Of a stretch of 64,000 nt of DNA, positions 8,882 to 17,638 are shown piece after piece. The first letter of the stretch is position 1, and the number at the start of each line of letters is the position of its first letter. Position numbers and translations under genes: made by a program. This DNA is from JADLHS01 sp020848635 (GTDB taxonomy: Bacteria; Verrucomicrobiota; Verrucomicrobiia; Limisphaerales; JADLHS01). Location: NCBI GenBank assembly GCA_037044975.1, contig JBAOIL010000021.1, positions 1-64,000 on the forward strand, given 5' to 3'. The notes under the pieces were generated by a model that searched no databases, had not been told where the DNA came from, and saw only the letters and a list, made by a program, of their open reading frames with translations.

Positions 8882-9700
8882 TTGCCAGCGTTGGAGAATT
8901 TGGAGCTTTTGCGCGTTGGGCTTTCATGGCAGCTTCCGCGCGTGACGACGGCTGTAGCCATTCAACTCCTTGAACAATTTCGCGCCGGCGGCGTGGGTCG
9001 CGATCAGGTGCTGCACGCGTTTCAAGCCGCCCCGGTGGCGGACCTCGGTTTCGCCCAGGTGGACACCCACCGGGCGCTGCGGAAAGGTTTCCCCGAAGTG
9101 ATTTTTGGCGCGGGCAAAACGCCCGAGCAAATCGTGAAAATCGCCACAACCCTCGTGGCGCACGAGCAACGGGTCCTCATCACCCGCATCACCGCCGAAC
9201 ACGCCCGGGCCCTGCAGAAAAAATTCAAGCGCGCGGTTCACCACGAGTTGGCGCGCTGCGTAACCATCGAGAAAGCGCCTTTGCCCCGACGCGGCGGCTG
9301 CATCGCCGTCATCTGCGCCGGCACGAGTGATTTGCCGGTTGCGGAGGAAGCCGCGATCACCGCCGAAATCATGGGCAATCGCGTGGAGCGGATCGTGGAT
9401 GTGGGCGTGGCGGGCCTGCATCGCATCCTGGCACGGCAGGAAATCCTTCAAAAAGCGAACGTCCTGGTCGTCGTGGCCGGCATGGAAGGCGCCCTGCCGA
9501 GCGTGGTCGCCGGGTTGGTGAGCAAGCCCGTCATCGCCGTCCCGACCAGCGTAGGTTACGGCGCCAGTTTCGGCGGCATGGCGGCGTTGCTCGGCATGTT
9601 GAACAGTTGCGGCAGCGGCGTGACGGTGGTGAACATTGACAACGGCTTCGGCGCTGGCTACGCGGCGAGCCAGATCAACGCTTTAGCTGACCCTTCTTAG
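8882..9700 (+). CDS. larB: LarB, pyridinium-3,5-biscarboxylic acid mononucleotide synthase
   Basis: LarB carboxylates and hydrolyses nicotinic acid adenine dinucleotide, the first step of nickel-pincer nucleotide cofactor synthesis. The AIR-carboxylase-like C-terminal half is clear: CAGTSDLPVAEEAAITAEIM, a DVGVAGLHR segment, VVAGMEGALPSVVAGLV and the final PTSVGYGASFGGMAALLGML. The full frame is 272 residues with a TTG start at 8882. A GTG at 8942 would start VTTAVAIQLLEQFRAG and fits the family better, so the start is uncertain. larC follows after 81 bp. No larE or larA is present in this window. Confidence 0.88.
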   Translation: MPALENLELLRVGLSWQLPRVTTAVAIQLLEQFRAGGVGRDQVLHAFQAAPVADLGFAQVDTHRALRKGFPEVIFGAGKTPEQIVKIATTLVAHEQRVLITRITAEHARALQKKFKRAVHHELARCVTIEKAPLPRRGGCIAVICAGTSDLPVAEEAAITAEIMGNRVERIVDVGVAGLHRILARQEILQKANVLVVVAGMEGALPSVVAGLVSKPVIAVPTSVGYGASFGGMAALLGMLNSCGSGVTVVNIDNGFGAGYAASQINALADPS

Positions 9701-9701
9701 T

Positions 9702-9770
9702 CTTAATCTTTCTCCTAATCTCCCAACCGGATGATTCGTTGCTTGGATATGGAGAAAGAATACGATTAAG
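9702..9770. other. long stem-loop between larB and larC
   Basis: CTTAATCTTTCTCC at 9702-9715 pairs with GGAGAAA at 9751-9757 and GATTAAG at 9764-9770, with a six-base bulge. The AT-rich arms stand out in a GC-rich setting. It lies 10-80 bp before the larC start and could be an attenuator or processing site. No T tract follows. Confidence 0.5.
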
Positions 9771-9781
9771 CGCGGAACGAA

Positions 9782-11116
9782 ATGAAAACCCTTTATCTCG
9801 ACATTTTCAGCGGCATCAGCGGCGACATGTTCATTGGCGCGCTGATTGATCTGGGCGTGGACGCGCACAAACTCGAACGCGAACTCGGCAAGCTCAAGCT
9901 CAACGGCTACCATCTCCACGTCGCGCGCCAGCACAAGTCCGCCATCGAAGGGGTGAAGTTTGACGTGCATCTCGCGCACGCGCATCGTCACGAGCATGAA
10001 CCCGGTCACGCCCACGAGCATCCTCACCATCACGGCGAACAAGACCACGGCCACGACCACTCTCACAGCCAGAAGCATCACGAGCACGACGAACATGGCC
10101 ATGACGAACAGCGCAGCTTCACCGAGATCAAGCATCTCATCAGCCAGAGCAAACTCTCGCCGTGGGTGAAAAAGAAGGCCGTCGCGGTCTTTCAGCGCAT
10201 CGCGGAGGCGGAGGGAAAGATTCACGGCCTGCCCCCGGCACAGGTTCATTTTCATGAAGTCGGCGCGGTGGATTCCATCGTGGACATCGTGGGCGCGGCC
10301 ATTGGGCTGGAAATGTTGGGTAAGCCGCGCGTAGTGGCGTCACCGGTGGTCGAAGGCACCGGTTGGGTAAAATGCACGCATGGGCGCTTCCCCGTTCCCA
10401 CGCCGGCCACGCTCGCCATTCTTGGCGCGCGCGGCATCGGCCTCACGCAATGCGATGAGCCGCACGAACTGGTCACGCCCACCGGCGCGGCGCTGCTCGC
10501 CGAGTTTGCCGAGCGCTTTGAGCCGATGAGCGGGTTGGTGGCGGAGCGGATCGGTTTCGGGCTGGGAACGCGCGATAATAAGACGCGGCCGAATGTGTTG
10601 CGGGCGGTGCTCGGCAAATCGGGGCCGGCAACCCCGAACCTCCAACCCTCAACTTCCAATGCCCAACGGTACGATTGGGAAACCGATCGCATCGCGGTCC
10701 TGGAAACCAATCTGGACGACATCAGCGGGGAAATTCTTGGTCGCTTGGTCGAAACAGCGCTCGCCGCCGGTGCGCTGGACGTCTTCCACACGCCGATTCA
10801 GATGAAGAAGAATCGGCCGGGGATTCTGCTCACGGTGCTCTGTGCCGAGGCGGAGGCGGACCAGTTTAGCGAAATGATCTTGCGCGAGACGACCGCGTTC
10901 GGCGTGCGACGTACGTTGGCGGAGCGGCGCAAGCTGCGGCGCGAATTCACAGTCGTGAAAACCGAGTTCGGCAGCGTGACCGTGAAACTCGGCCAGTTGA
11001 ACGGGAAAGTCGTGCAGGCCGCGCCGGAGTTTGAGTCCTGCAAGCAACTCGCGGCGGCGAAGCAAGTTCCCCTCAAACAGGTTTACGAAGCCGCCATGAA
11101 GGCCGCGAGGAAATAG
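9782..11116 (+). CDS. larC: LarC, nickel insertion enzyme for the pincer cofactor
   Basis: LarC is the CTP-dependent nickel cyclometallase that completes the nickel-pincer nucleotide. The 444-residue protein begins MKTLYLDIFSGISGDMFIGA, diagnostic of the family. It contains HFHEVGAVDSIVDIVG at about 160-175, the ETNLDDISGEILG segment that opens the C-terminal (LarC2) domain, and FGVRRTLAERRKLRRE. In Lactobacillus larC is read through a programmed frameshift, whereas here it is a single open frame. Between residues about 64 and 112 there is a loop extremely rich in His, Asp and Glu, probably binding or buffering nickel. ATG 9782 is supported by homology at the very first residue. Confidence 0.93.
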   Translation: MKTLYLDIFSGISGDMFIGALIDLGVDAHKLERELGKLKLNGYHLHVARQHKSAIEGVKFDVHLAHAHRHEHEPGHAHEHPHHHGEQDHGHDHSHSQKHHEHDEHGHDEQRSFTEIKHLISQSKLSPWVKKKAVAVFQRIAEAEGKIHGLPPAQVHFHEVGAVDSIVDIVGAAIGLEMLGKPRVVASPVVEGTGWVKCTHGRFPVPTPATLAILGARGIGLTQCDEPHELVTPTGAALLAEFAERFEPMSGLVAERIGFGLGTRDNKTRPNVLRAVLGKSGPATPNLQPSTSNAQRYDWETDRIAVLETNLDDISGEILGRLVETALAAGALDVFHTPIQMKKNRPGILLTVLCAEAEADQFSEMILRETTAFGVRRTLAERRKLRREFTVVKTEFGSVTVKLGQLNGKVVQAAPEFESCKQLAAAKQVPLKQVYEAAMKAARK

Positions 11117-11199
11117 TTTTTCAAAGGACCTGGGCGGAACTGCCGCTTGGCGCTGAAATTTGGGCCGCGCCGCAGCGCAGCCCCACCAGGAATTAACCC

Positions 11200-12396
11200 A
11201 TGAAGAAATTCGATAGCATTGAATCCGTCATCGCCGACCTTCGCCGGGGCAAAATGGTCATCGTCGTGGACGACGCGGATCGCGAGAACGAGGGCGATCT
11301 GGTCATGGCCGGGCAACACGTCACGCCCGCCGCGGTCAACTTCATGGCCAAGCACGGGCGCGGGTTGATCTGTGTGCCGACCACCAGCGAACGGCTGGAG
11401 CAGTTGGGCGTGGGCCGCATGGTGCGGCATAATCGCGAAAGCTTTCGCACGGATTTCCAGGTGAGCGTGGACGCCGCGCGCGGCATCAGCAGCGGCATCA
11501 GCGCCGCCGACCGCGCAAAAACGATCCAGTTCATGGCCGCACCGACCGCGGTGCCGGACGACCTCGTGCAACCCGGGCATGTCTTTCCGCTGCGGGCCCG
11601 CCCGGGCGGCGTCTTGCAACGCGCCGGGCACACGGAGGCGGCGGTGGATTTGGTGACGTTGGCGGGCGGGCGGCCCATCGGCGTGATTTGCGAAATCATG
11701 AACGACGACGGCACGATGGCGCGGTTGCCGCAATTGCTGACTTTTGCCCGCAAACACCGGCTGAAGCTGTGTACCATCGAGGATTTGATCGAGTATCGCC
11801 GGACGCGCGAGAAACTGGTCGAACGCGTCGAAGTGGTGAAGCTGCCAACCGACTACGGCGATTTTGATTTGTATCTGTATCGCTCCAAACTCGACGCCCA
11901 GAATCATCTCGCGCTGGTGCGGGGCGATGTGGCAGGCAAGCCCGGCGTGCTCGTGCGCGTCCACAGCGAGTGTCTTACCGGCGACGTCTTTGGCTCGCGC
12001 CGCTGCGATTGCGGACCGCAATTGCACCGCGCCATGCAGCAGATCGCGGACACCGGGCGCGGCGTGATTGTTTATATGCGGCAGGAGGGGCGCGGCATCG
12101 GGCTGGCGCCGAAGATCAAGGCTTACAAGTTGCAGGAACAGGGTTACGACACCGTCGAGGCGAACCAGAAACTTGGTTACGGCATGGACCTTCGCGAATA
12201 CGGCCTGGGCGCCCAAATCCTGACGGATCTAGGTTTGAAAACCATCCGGCTGATGACGAACAATCCGAAAAAAGTCGTAGGCTTGGAGGGCTACGGCTTG
12301 GAAATCGTCGAGCAAGTGCCGATCAAGGTGAAAGCCAATCCGCACAACGCGCGCTATCTGAAAACCAAGCGCGAGAAACTGGGGCATTTGCTGTGA
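11200..12396 (+). CDS. ribBA: bifunctional riboflavin enzyme RibBA
   Basis: The N-terminal half is 3,4-dihydroxy-2-butanone-4-phosphate synthase and the C-terminal half is GTP cyclohydrolase II, the two entry reactions of riboflavin synthesis. Residues 23-34 (VDDADRENEGDL) and 141-147 (RAGHTEA) mark the first domain. The second starts near 205 and has the zinc cysteines C258, C269 and C271 and the RQEGRGIGL loop. The length of 398 residues is normal. The start ATG follows AGGA at 11189-11192. I see no FMN riboswitch in the 83-bp gap upstream, so it may be transcribed with larC. Confidence 0.95.
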   Translation: MKKFDSIESVIADLRRGKMVIVVDDADRENEGDLVMAGQHVTPAAVNFMAKHGRGLICVPTTSERLEQLGVGRMVRHNRESFRTDFQVSVDAARGISSGISAADRAKTIQFMAAPTAVPDDLVQPGHVFPLRARPGGVLQRAGHTEAAVDLVTLAGGRPIGVICEIMNDDGTMARLPQLLTFARKHRLKLCTIEDLIEYRRTREKLVERVEVVKLPTDYGDFDLYLYRSKLDAQNHLALVRGDVAGKPGVLVRVHSECLTGDVFGSRRCDCGPQLHRAMQQIADTGRGVIVYMRQEGRGIGLAPKIKAYKLQEQGYDTVEANQKLGYGMDLREYGLGAQILTDLGLKTIRLMTNNPKKVVGLEGYGLEIVEQVPIKVKANPHNARYLKTKREKLGHLL

Positions 12397-13009
12397 ATCT
12401 GCGCAGTTGGAGTTGGGATTGGTTGGGCGTGAGACTATTCGATGTTAACAACCTGAACAGTTCTCCTCCCGCCGAACCCCGCGATTCAGCCCAAGACAAT
12501 TCGCCCCGGGATTTTCCACTCGTAATTGCCGCGCCATGCGTCGAACTGTGCGCAACGGAAGGGGAGCAGGCAAAGCCCTTTCCCACCGGATTGTGAGCAA
12601 TTCGGATTGGAGGGTCGGAATCGCGCCGCTAGGGCCTGTTTTAGGGCCTTTTTGACACATCCAAAAGTTGAATCCGTGCGTATCGGCGTCTATCGGTCGC
12701 ATGGTCCGAATCGGTTTGGTATTGATTTCGGTATCGCTGGATAGCTTGCGGTGCGCGATGCGCCGAATCCCGGCGTCCGGTCGATTCTCGTTGCAGCCAA
12801 GAGGATTCAAGCCTCGAAATTGTTCTCATCACCGAGTAATAGCTACAAACTCGGGAAATGTGTGCAGAGAATTGCGAGCTGTGGATTCTGGCGCATACGG
12901 AATTCCCAGTTCCCGGCTCTCCCATCAGCAGGAAGTTGATAGTGACGGCTTCAGGACATTTGCGAATAGCATATGATCGGTGGGGCCACCAACTCCCCCC
13001 GTTTCCGAC
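12397..13009. other. gene-free strip between convergent ribBA and the efflux operon
   Basis: These 613 bp lie between two converging genes. Only short open frames occur, with no start signal, codon pattern or motif worth naming. No clear terminator with a T tract was found. Base composition drops toward the right end, consistent with non-coding sequence. Confidence 0.55.
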
Positions 13010-14521
13010 TCACTTGATGATGGAAGCCCCTTGGACCTCGAAACTGCCGCCCAACGCGAGGTGTAGGTTAATACGATTGGCGAGTTGCGTGTTGCGGAGC
13101 TTAATCACGCTGACGTCGCTTGCGATCTGTTCGGCTTGCAGTTGCAGTACCGAAAGCAGGTCTGTGGCCCCCGCCGTGTATTGGATTCGGCTGATGCGCA
13201 CCGCTTCCGTGCGATCGCGCAGCGCGGCCTGATCGAACTCCAGCCGCTGCGAAACGATACCTTCGTTGGTCAACGCGTTCTCCACCTCGCGAAACGCCAG
13301 CAACACCGTGCTGCCGTACGCCGCCACGGTCGCCTGCTGCCGCGCCGTGGCAATCGCAATGCGTGCAGTCAGTTCGCCACCCGTGTAGATCGGAATCGTC
13401 ATGCCGATCGCGGTGCGGAACAGCCATGGGTTCAACTGCAGCAATGAGAGCAGGTTGTTTTCGAGCCGGCCACCCTCGACCCCAAGTGTGAAACTGGGAA
13501 GTACCGCCAACTTCGCGGCCTCCTCCCGGCGAAACGCCGCCAACACCTGGCGTTCACCAGCGAGAATGTCCGGTCGGCGCGCGAGCAGCAACGATGGCAG
13601 GCCCGACCTCACCGGTGGCGGCACGGGCGCGTAATTTCCGGCCACGGAGATTTCTGCCGCCGGATAGCGACCAAGCAGTAGTTCCAACACGCGCCGCACT
13701 TCACTTTCGGTGGCTTGGGAGGCGCGCAACTGGCTCTGCGCCGCGTTCAAGCTGGCGCTCGCCTCCGCGACATCGAGATCGGTGACCTTACCGGCGGCCC
13801 GGCGGATTTTTACGAGTTCGAGCAACTGGGAATAAACTTCGACGACCTGTTCCGCGAGCGCCACCAGTTGGCGTGTCTCAACGGCGAGATACCAGACCTT
13901 CGCGGTCGTGGCGGCGAGCGACTGACGGGCCCACGCGAAATCGAGTGCGGTGGCTTCGTAGCCAGCCTGAGACGACGCTCGTTGGGCGCGCAACCGGCCC
14001 CACACGTCCGGTTCCCAAGCGGCCCCTAGGTAGGCGGACGTGCCCGTACCCCAATCATCGTGCCCATCGTCGCGCGTGGCACCCGCACCGAATTTTGCGC
14101 CGATCTGTGGCAGGAGTTGCGAGCCGACGACAACCACGGTCTGCCGCGCGACCTCTGCCTGGGCGGCTGCCTGGCGCAAATCCAGATTGTTCGTCATTGC
14201 TTCGGCCACGATCGCTTCCAATCCGGGATCGTGAAAGGACTGCAACCAGTCGTTGGTCACATCGTTCGTGGTGCCGCCCGCGATCCACGCGGACGGAATG
14301 GTAGTGCCGATGGGTAGGGCCTTCCCCACGAGCTGTTTGTGGGACGGGGGTTTGGAGAGCGCGCAACCAGCGAAGATGAGCGCGGCCAGGACACTCAGGC
14401 TGAGGAGCGCGGAGAACTTGTAGCCGCTGGCCCAAGGTGGCGAATTGAACGCCCCTTCGCGGAGATTCGCTTCCGGACTTCGGCCGCTACGCGGCGGGAA
14501 GTTGCGTTCCTCGAGCTTCAT
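13010..14521 (-). CDS. outer-membrane efflux lipoprotein, NodT/TolC family
   Basis: The outer-membrane channel of a tripartite exporter. From ATG 14521 it has 503 residues. A hydrophobic segment ends in the lipobox IFAGC, with the lipidated cysteine at about residue 53, after an unusually long N-terminal stretch. Two OEP repeats follow: a helix-rich part starting DLRQAAAQAEVARQ and a second with ILAGERQVLAAFRREEA. SLPSLLLARRPDI is typical of the NodT branch. Its ATG overlaps the stop of the HlyD gene in a TGATG arrangement, which indicates translational coupling. It ends the operon. Confidence 0.88.
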   Translation of the reverse strand: MKLEERNFPPRSGRSPEANLREGAFNSPPWASGYKFSALLSLSVLAALIFAGCALSKPPSHKQLVGKALPIGTTIPSAWIAGGTTNDVTNDWLQSFHDPGLEAIVAEAMTNNLDLRQAAAQAEVARQTVVVVGSQLLPQIGAKFGAGATRDDGHDDWGTGTSAYLGAAWEPDVWGRLRAQRASSQAGYEATALDFAWARQSLAATTAKVWYLAVETRQLVALAEQVVEVYSQLLELVKIRRAAGKVTDLDVAEASASLNAAQSQLRASQATESEVRRVLELLLGRYPAAEISVAGNYAPVPPPVRSGLPSLLLARRPDILAGERQVLAAFRREEAAKLAVLPSFTLGVEGGRLENNLLSLLQLNPWLFRTAIGMTIPIYTGGELTARIAIATARQQATVAAYGSTVLLAFREVENALTNEGIVSQRLEFDQAALRDRTEAVRISRIQYTAGATDLLSVLQLQAEQIASDVSVIKLRNTQLANRINLHLALGGSFEVQGASIIK

Positions 14522-15678
14522 CAGAACGGCATGGGATAAAGCCAGTTCATCCATGAGGTGATTCGGATTGAAACCCGGCGCAGCGCGGCCCACGGGCCGT
14601 GCATGCCCTTGGTATAAATCGCCGCCACACCTTGGGCGCCAATCGGGAACTTCGATTGGTCCGGGTCATCGAATACGATGGCCACGGCGAAACAACCTTG
14701 CGGCACTTTCGGCGGCTCCGGATGGAACACCGGCAGATTGCCGCTCGGCAAATATTGGCCCTCGCCGCTGGCCCGCCAGATGTCTTGCACTTTGCCTTGG
14801 AAGATCTGGCCGGGATACAACTCAAGGGCGACCTCCACCGGCTGGCCGTTCGTCATATATTTGAGCACCTCCTGAAAGTAGGCGCCGAGCAGGTAACGTC
14901 CATCGTCGCAGATGAACGACGCGATGGCCCCAAAGCGGTAATCCCCGGCGACCATGCCGGGCCGCACCTGGAGGTTGACGATGCGACCGTCTTCGGGTGC
15001 GACCAGGGTGGTGTGGTCGAGGTAATACCGCGCCTGCTGCAACTCGGCCTCCACCTCGGCCACGCTGGTGTTAACCCCGTTAACTTGCGACTCATAACGC
15101 AACTTTGCCCGATCCAGTTCGGCCATGGTTTCTTTCACCGCCGCCTCGTTCACCTTGAGCTGGGCGTCCCAGCGTTGCGCCTCCTCTTCCGGGCCGGCGC
15201 CTTTCGCCGCCAGACTGGCGGCTAGGTTCTGCTGGTACTTCGCAAAGACGGTTTCGCTCTGGGTCTTGGCCAGCTTCTGATCCGCGACGTCAATGTCCGC
15301 CTTGAGGATCTGCACGTTTTGTTTCGCCTGCGCGAGTTGGGCTTCAAGTTGTTGCACCTTGTATTCGTAGGGCCGACGGTCGAACAGGAACAGCGGCTGC
15401 CCTTTCTTGACGGGTTGGTTCGGCTCGACCAACACCGCCGTCACCAACGCCGGCTCGGTCAGGCGCGGAACCAACTGGATGGTATGCTGTACAACCTTGG
15501 CATTGTTCGAGGCCGGCGTCATGAAACGCAGTCCGATCAGGAAGATCAGGAGCACATGCACCACGAAGAACGCGCTGACCAGCACCCAGGGCACGCTGAG
15601 TTTCAGCCACTTGAACTTGAAAAAGACCAGCCAGAAAAAGACCGCAAAACCGAACAACATGCCGAGCGCGAGTACCAT
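14521..15678 (-). CDS. HlyD/EmrA-type membrane fusion protein
   Basis: The periplasmic adaptor that links an inner-membrane partner to the NodT channel. The 385-residue protein has two N-terminal membrane helices (residues 1-20 and about 30-50), then a biotinyl-lipoyl-like half, VLVEPNQPVKKGQPLFLFD. A coiled coil (about 105-190, rich in Gln, Ala and Lys) follows, then the second lipoyl half APEDGRIVNLQVRPGM and a beta-barrel end. Two N-terminal helices and a DUF3302 neighbour recall the E. coli YiaV-YiaW and YibH-YibI pairs. No separate MFS or RND pump is encoded nearby. Confidence 0.87.
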   Translation of the reverse strand: MVLALGMLFGFAVFFWLVFFKFKWLKLSVPWVLVSAFFVVHVLLIFLIGLRFMTPASNNAKVVQHTIQLVPRLTEPALVTAVLVEPNQPVKKGQPLFLFDRRPYEYKVQQLEAQLAQAKQNVQILKADIDVADQKLAKTQSETVFAKYQQNLAASLAAKGAGPEEEAQRWDAQLKVNEAAVKETMAELDRAKLRYESQVNGVNTSVAEVEAELQQARYYLDHTTLVAPEDGRIVNLQVRPGMVAGDYRFGAIASFICDDGRYLLGAYFQEVLKYMTNGQPVEVALELYPGQIFQGKVQDIWRASGEGQYLPSGNLPVFHPEPPKVPQGCFAVAIVFDDPDQSKFPIGAQGVAAIYTKGMHGPWAALRRVSIRITSWMNWLYPMPF

Positions 15679-15685
15679 AATATTC

Positions 15686-16087
15686 TTAGCTGCCTTTTTT
15701 CGGGTCCTGTTTCAGTGACTCCGGGTCGGAGGCTTTTGGTGGTGCCGGTGCAGGCTTCGCAGCAGTGGGCTCAGACCTGCCACTGAGCCGGGCGATCTCC
15801 TCATCAATGCCTGTAGCCTCCTGCGCCGGGAAGCGCCGGATATCCACGATGTCGGTGGGCTTGAAGGCCCAGATGAACGCCTGAATCCACGGCACCGCCG
15901 CAAGGAAGCCGGCATAGCCCATCATCTTGACGGCCTCGGCATCGGGATGTTTGCGGGCAATGGCGATGCGCCCCGGCAAGCCGGCCAGCCAGACCACGGA
16001 GACGAGTCCCGCCATCACCAGCAGGAAGAGCACACCAAACGTCGCGTAGTCCCAGAAATCAATTTTGAAGCCCAGTAGAGATTCCAT
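15686..16087 (-). CDS. DUF3302 inner-membrane protein
   Basis: A 133-residue protein with two predicted membrane helices (about 12-37 and 55-75) and a Pro/Ala/Lys-rich cytoplasmic tail. The FWDYATFGVLFLLVMAGLV start and the LPGRIAIARKHPDAEAVK link are typical of DUF3302, the YiaW/YibI family that accompanies HlyD-type proteins. The start is ATG 16087, with GGAG eight bases upstream. A GTG nine bases earlier is possible. It is 7 bp from the HlyD gene, so the two are surely cotranscribed. Confidence 0.82.
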   Translation of the reverse strand: MESLLGFKIDFWDYATFGVLFLLVMAGLVSVVWLAGLPGRIAIARKHPDAEAVKMMGYAGFLAAVPWIQAFIWAFKPTDIVDIRRFPAQEATGIDEEIARLSGRSEPTAAKPAPAPPKASDPESLKQDPKKGS

Positions 16088-16092
16088 AAAGG

Positions 16093-16443
16093 TCACTCCG
16101 GTTGCGGCACATCGGGCGACGCTTGGGGTGTGGTCGGCTTAACGGACGGGCGCACATTGGTTTTGGCCTTGGCCTTCCAGGCGGGAGTGATTTTCTTGAG
16201 CTTCGCGGTTTGAGCTTGGAGGGCTTTGAGTCGCCGCCGGGCTTTCCGCGCGATCTTGGCCGCTTTGCGGGATGCTTTCCGGGCCCGCTTCAGACTCTTC
16301 TTTGCGGACTTGTAACGGGTCTTCGCCTGTTTTGTGGCCTTCTTTGCCTGGGCGGCGCGTTGCGCCGTCAGGGTGACCACGCCGGTGGCAGCGGCGATTG
16401 CGGTGGCGGTTGAATTTGGGGATTTCGTTATGATTTTCTTCAT
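16093..16443 (-). CDS. small Lys/Ala/Arg-rich basic protein
   Basis: A 116-residue protein dominated by Lys, Ala and Arg from about 30 to 80, predicted to be one long basic helix, with a Pro/Thr tail. It resembles histone H1-like or ribosome-associated low-complexity proteins, but the similarity may be compositional. No signal peptide is evident, though residues 10-25 are Ala/Thr-rich and mildly hydrophobic. It is the first gene of the efflux operon, with its stop 5 bp from the DUF3302 start. The function is unknown. It is annotated as real because of operon position, good codon pattern and an ATG start. Confidence 0.65.
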   Translation of the reverse strand: MKKIITKSPNSTATAIAAATGVVTLTAQRAAQAKKATKQAKTRYKSAKKSLKRARKASRKAAKIARKARRRLKALQAQTAKLKKITPAWKAKAKTNVRPSVKPTTPQASPDVPQPE

Positions 16444-16482
16444 AATCGGTTAACGGTTAACAGCGGACTTTCGGGTTCATCT

Positions 16483-17522
16483 CTATTTCTCGAACGCAAA
16501 GATTCGCTTCCAGTCGTTCTTCATGCTGATCACGGTCCAGCCGTCCTTCTTCGCCTCGTCGTAGAGCGCCTGGGTGAACGTGCCGACTTTCGTGTCCGGC
16601 AAGCCTTGCGCCGGCCCGTAGGCGTATTCGCGTTTCGCGTCGTCGTGCAGCACCAACATGCAGAGCCGCGCGCCGCTGCCGGCCTTGGTGTATTCGAGCA
16701 TCTGCTGGTCGCCGGTCGAATTGCCAAACGCCGCGACCGGCCGGCGGCCGATCATCAGGTGGATGCCTTCGGGTTTGCCGGCGTCGTTGTCGTTGAGCAG
16801 GAGTTTGGCTCCTTGGTCAGAAACGGTTTGCCGTCCTTGTCGTAACCATACGTGGTCGCACCCGCGCTGCCGATGACCTGCTCGGGCGGAATGCCATAGA
16901 CCTTCTCCGAATAAACGCGCACAAAATCCTGGCCGCCGCCGGTGACGATGTAGGTCTTGTAACCATTCGCGCGAAGATACTTCAGGACTTCCTGCATCGG
17001 CTGATAAGTCAGTTCGGTGAAAGGCTTATTCCAGCGCGGGTCTTTGGCTTCCGCGAGCCACTGCTTCGCCTCGGCCTGGAAGGTCTCGACCGACATGCCG
17101 GTGGAGGTGGCGGCAAGAATCTTCAGGAGATCCTCCAGGTTGAGTTTTTCCATCGCGGCGCGGTCGCCGTGGAGCAGTTCCAGCACGGTGCTGAAAGGGG
17201 CGACCTTGGCCAGTTCCGGCTTCTCCTTCACGAGCGCGGGTACGCGTTCGAGGCAGTACATCACCTGCGAATACATCGGATGCTCGACCCAGAGCGTGCC
17301 GTCCTGGTCGAACGTCGCGATGCGCTCGGCGGGCGGTACAAAATCCGGCGAGCCGGGCTTGGTGGTTTTGGTGACGAACTCGACGATGGCCTGCTTGGCG
17401 GGGCCGTCGTTCCAGGAGGGCAATGCGTGGCCTGAGGAGGGTTGGGCGGTGGCACAACCGGCGCCGAGGGTCAGGAGAGCCGCCGCGCACGCGATGCTGG
17501 TGATGATCCGGTGTGTTTTCAT
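16483..17522 (-). CDS. HAD-superfamily phosphatase lipoprotein, with a frameshift
   Basis: An exported phosphatase-like protein of the haloacid dehalogenase superfamily. The start at 17522 gives a signal sequence with lipobox TLGAGC (Cys23). HAD motif I is FDQDGTLW, with D72 as nucleophile and D74 as acid. A later motif II-like YIVTGGGQDF and the C-terminal IGRRPVAAFGNSTGD (motif IV) are present. The last part is in another frame: near 16811 one base, probably a G of a GG run, is missing. The repaired length is about 346 residues. A 52-bp hairpin repeat lies 56 bp upstream of the start. Confidence 0.82.
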
Positions 17523-17577
17523 GACTGTCTTTCTTTCTCGTTTTGTTTTGTCGGCCAACGAACTTGGTTGTTTCGCT

Positions 17578-17629
17578 GGTGAAGTCGCGGGCCACCTCGT
17601 GAGAGCTAGCCCGCGTGTTTCACAATCGA
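17578..17629 (-). repeat. 52-bp hairpin repeat, copy 1
   Basis: This copy begins GGTGAAGTCGCGGGCC and ends CGTGTTTCACAATCGA. The inner arms CGCGGGC/GCCCGCG and outer arms GTGAA/TTCAC pair around a loop of about 16 bases. It lies between the sulfatase stop (17639) and the HAD start (17522), upstream of the latter in its transcript sense. Homology with copy 3 extends about 20 bp further on the start-codon side (AACGAACTTG). Confidence 0.85.
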
Positions 17630-17638
17630 ACCGATGGC

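Noticed and set aside
9960..10120. A repeat array in larC
   Set aside because: The CAC/CAT-rich stretch encodes the His-rich loop; spacing is irregular and there is no CRISPR-like repeat-spacer pattern.
11117..11199. A possible FMN riboswitch before ribBA
   Set aside because: The gap is only 83 bp and lacks the conserved RFN core; no pairing pattern was found.
12668..12976. A 102-codon plus-strand frame in the ribBA-efflux gap
   Set aside because: No ribosome binding site, biased composition or motif; it is probably a chance open frame.
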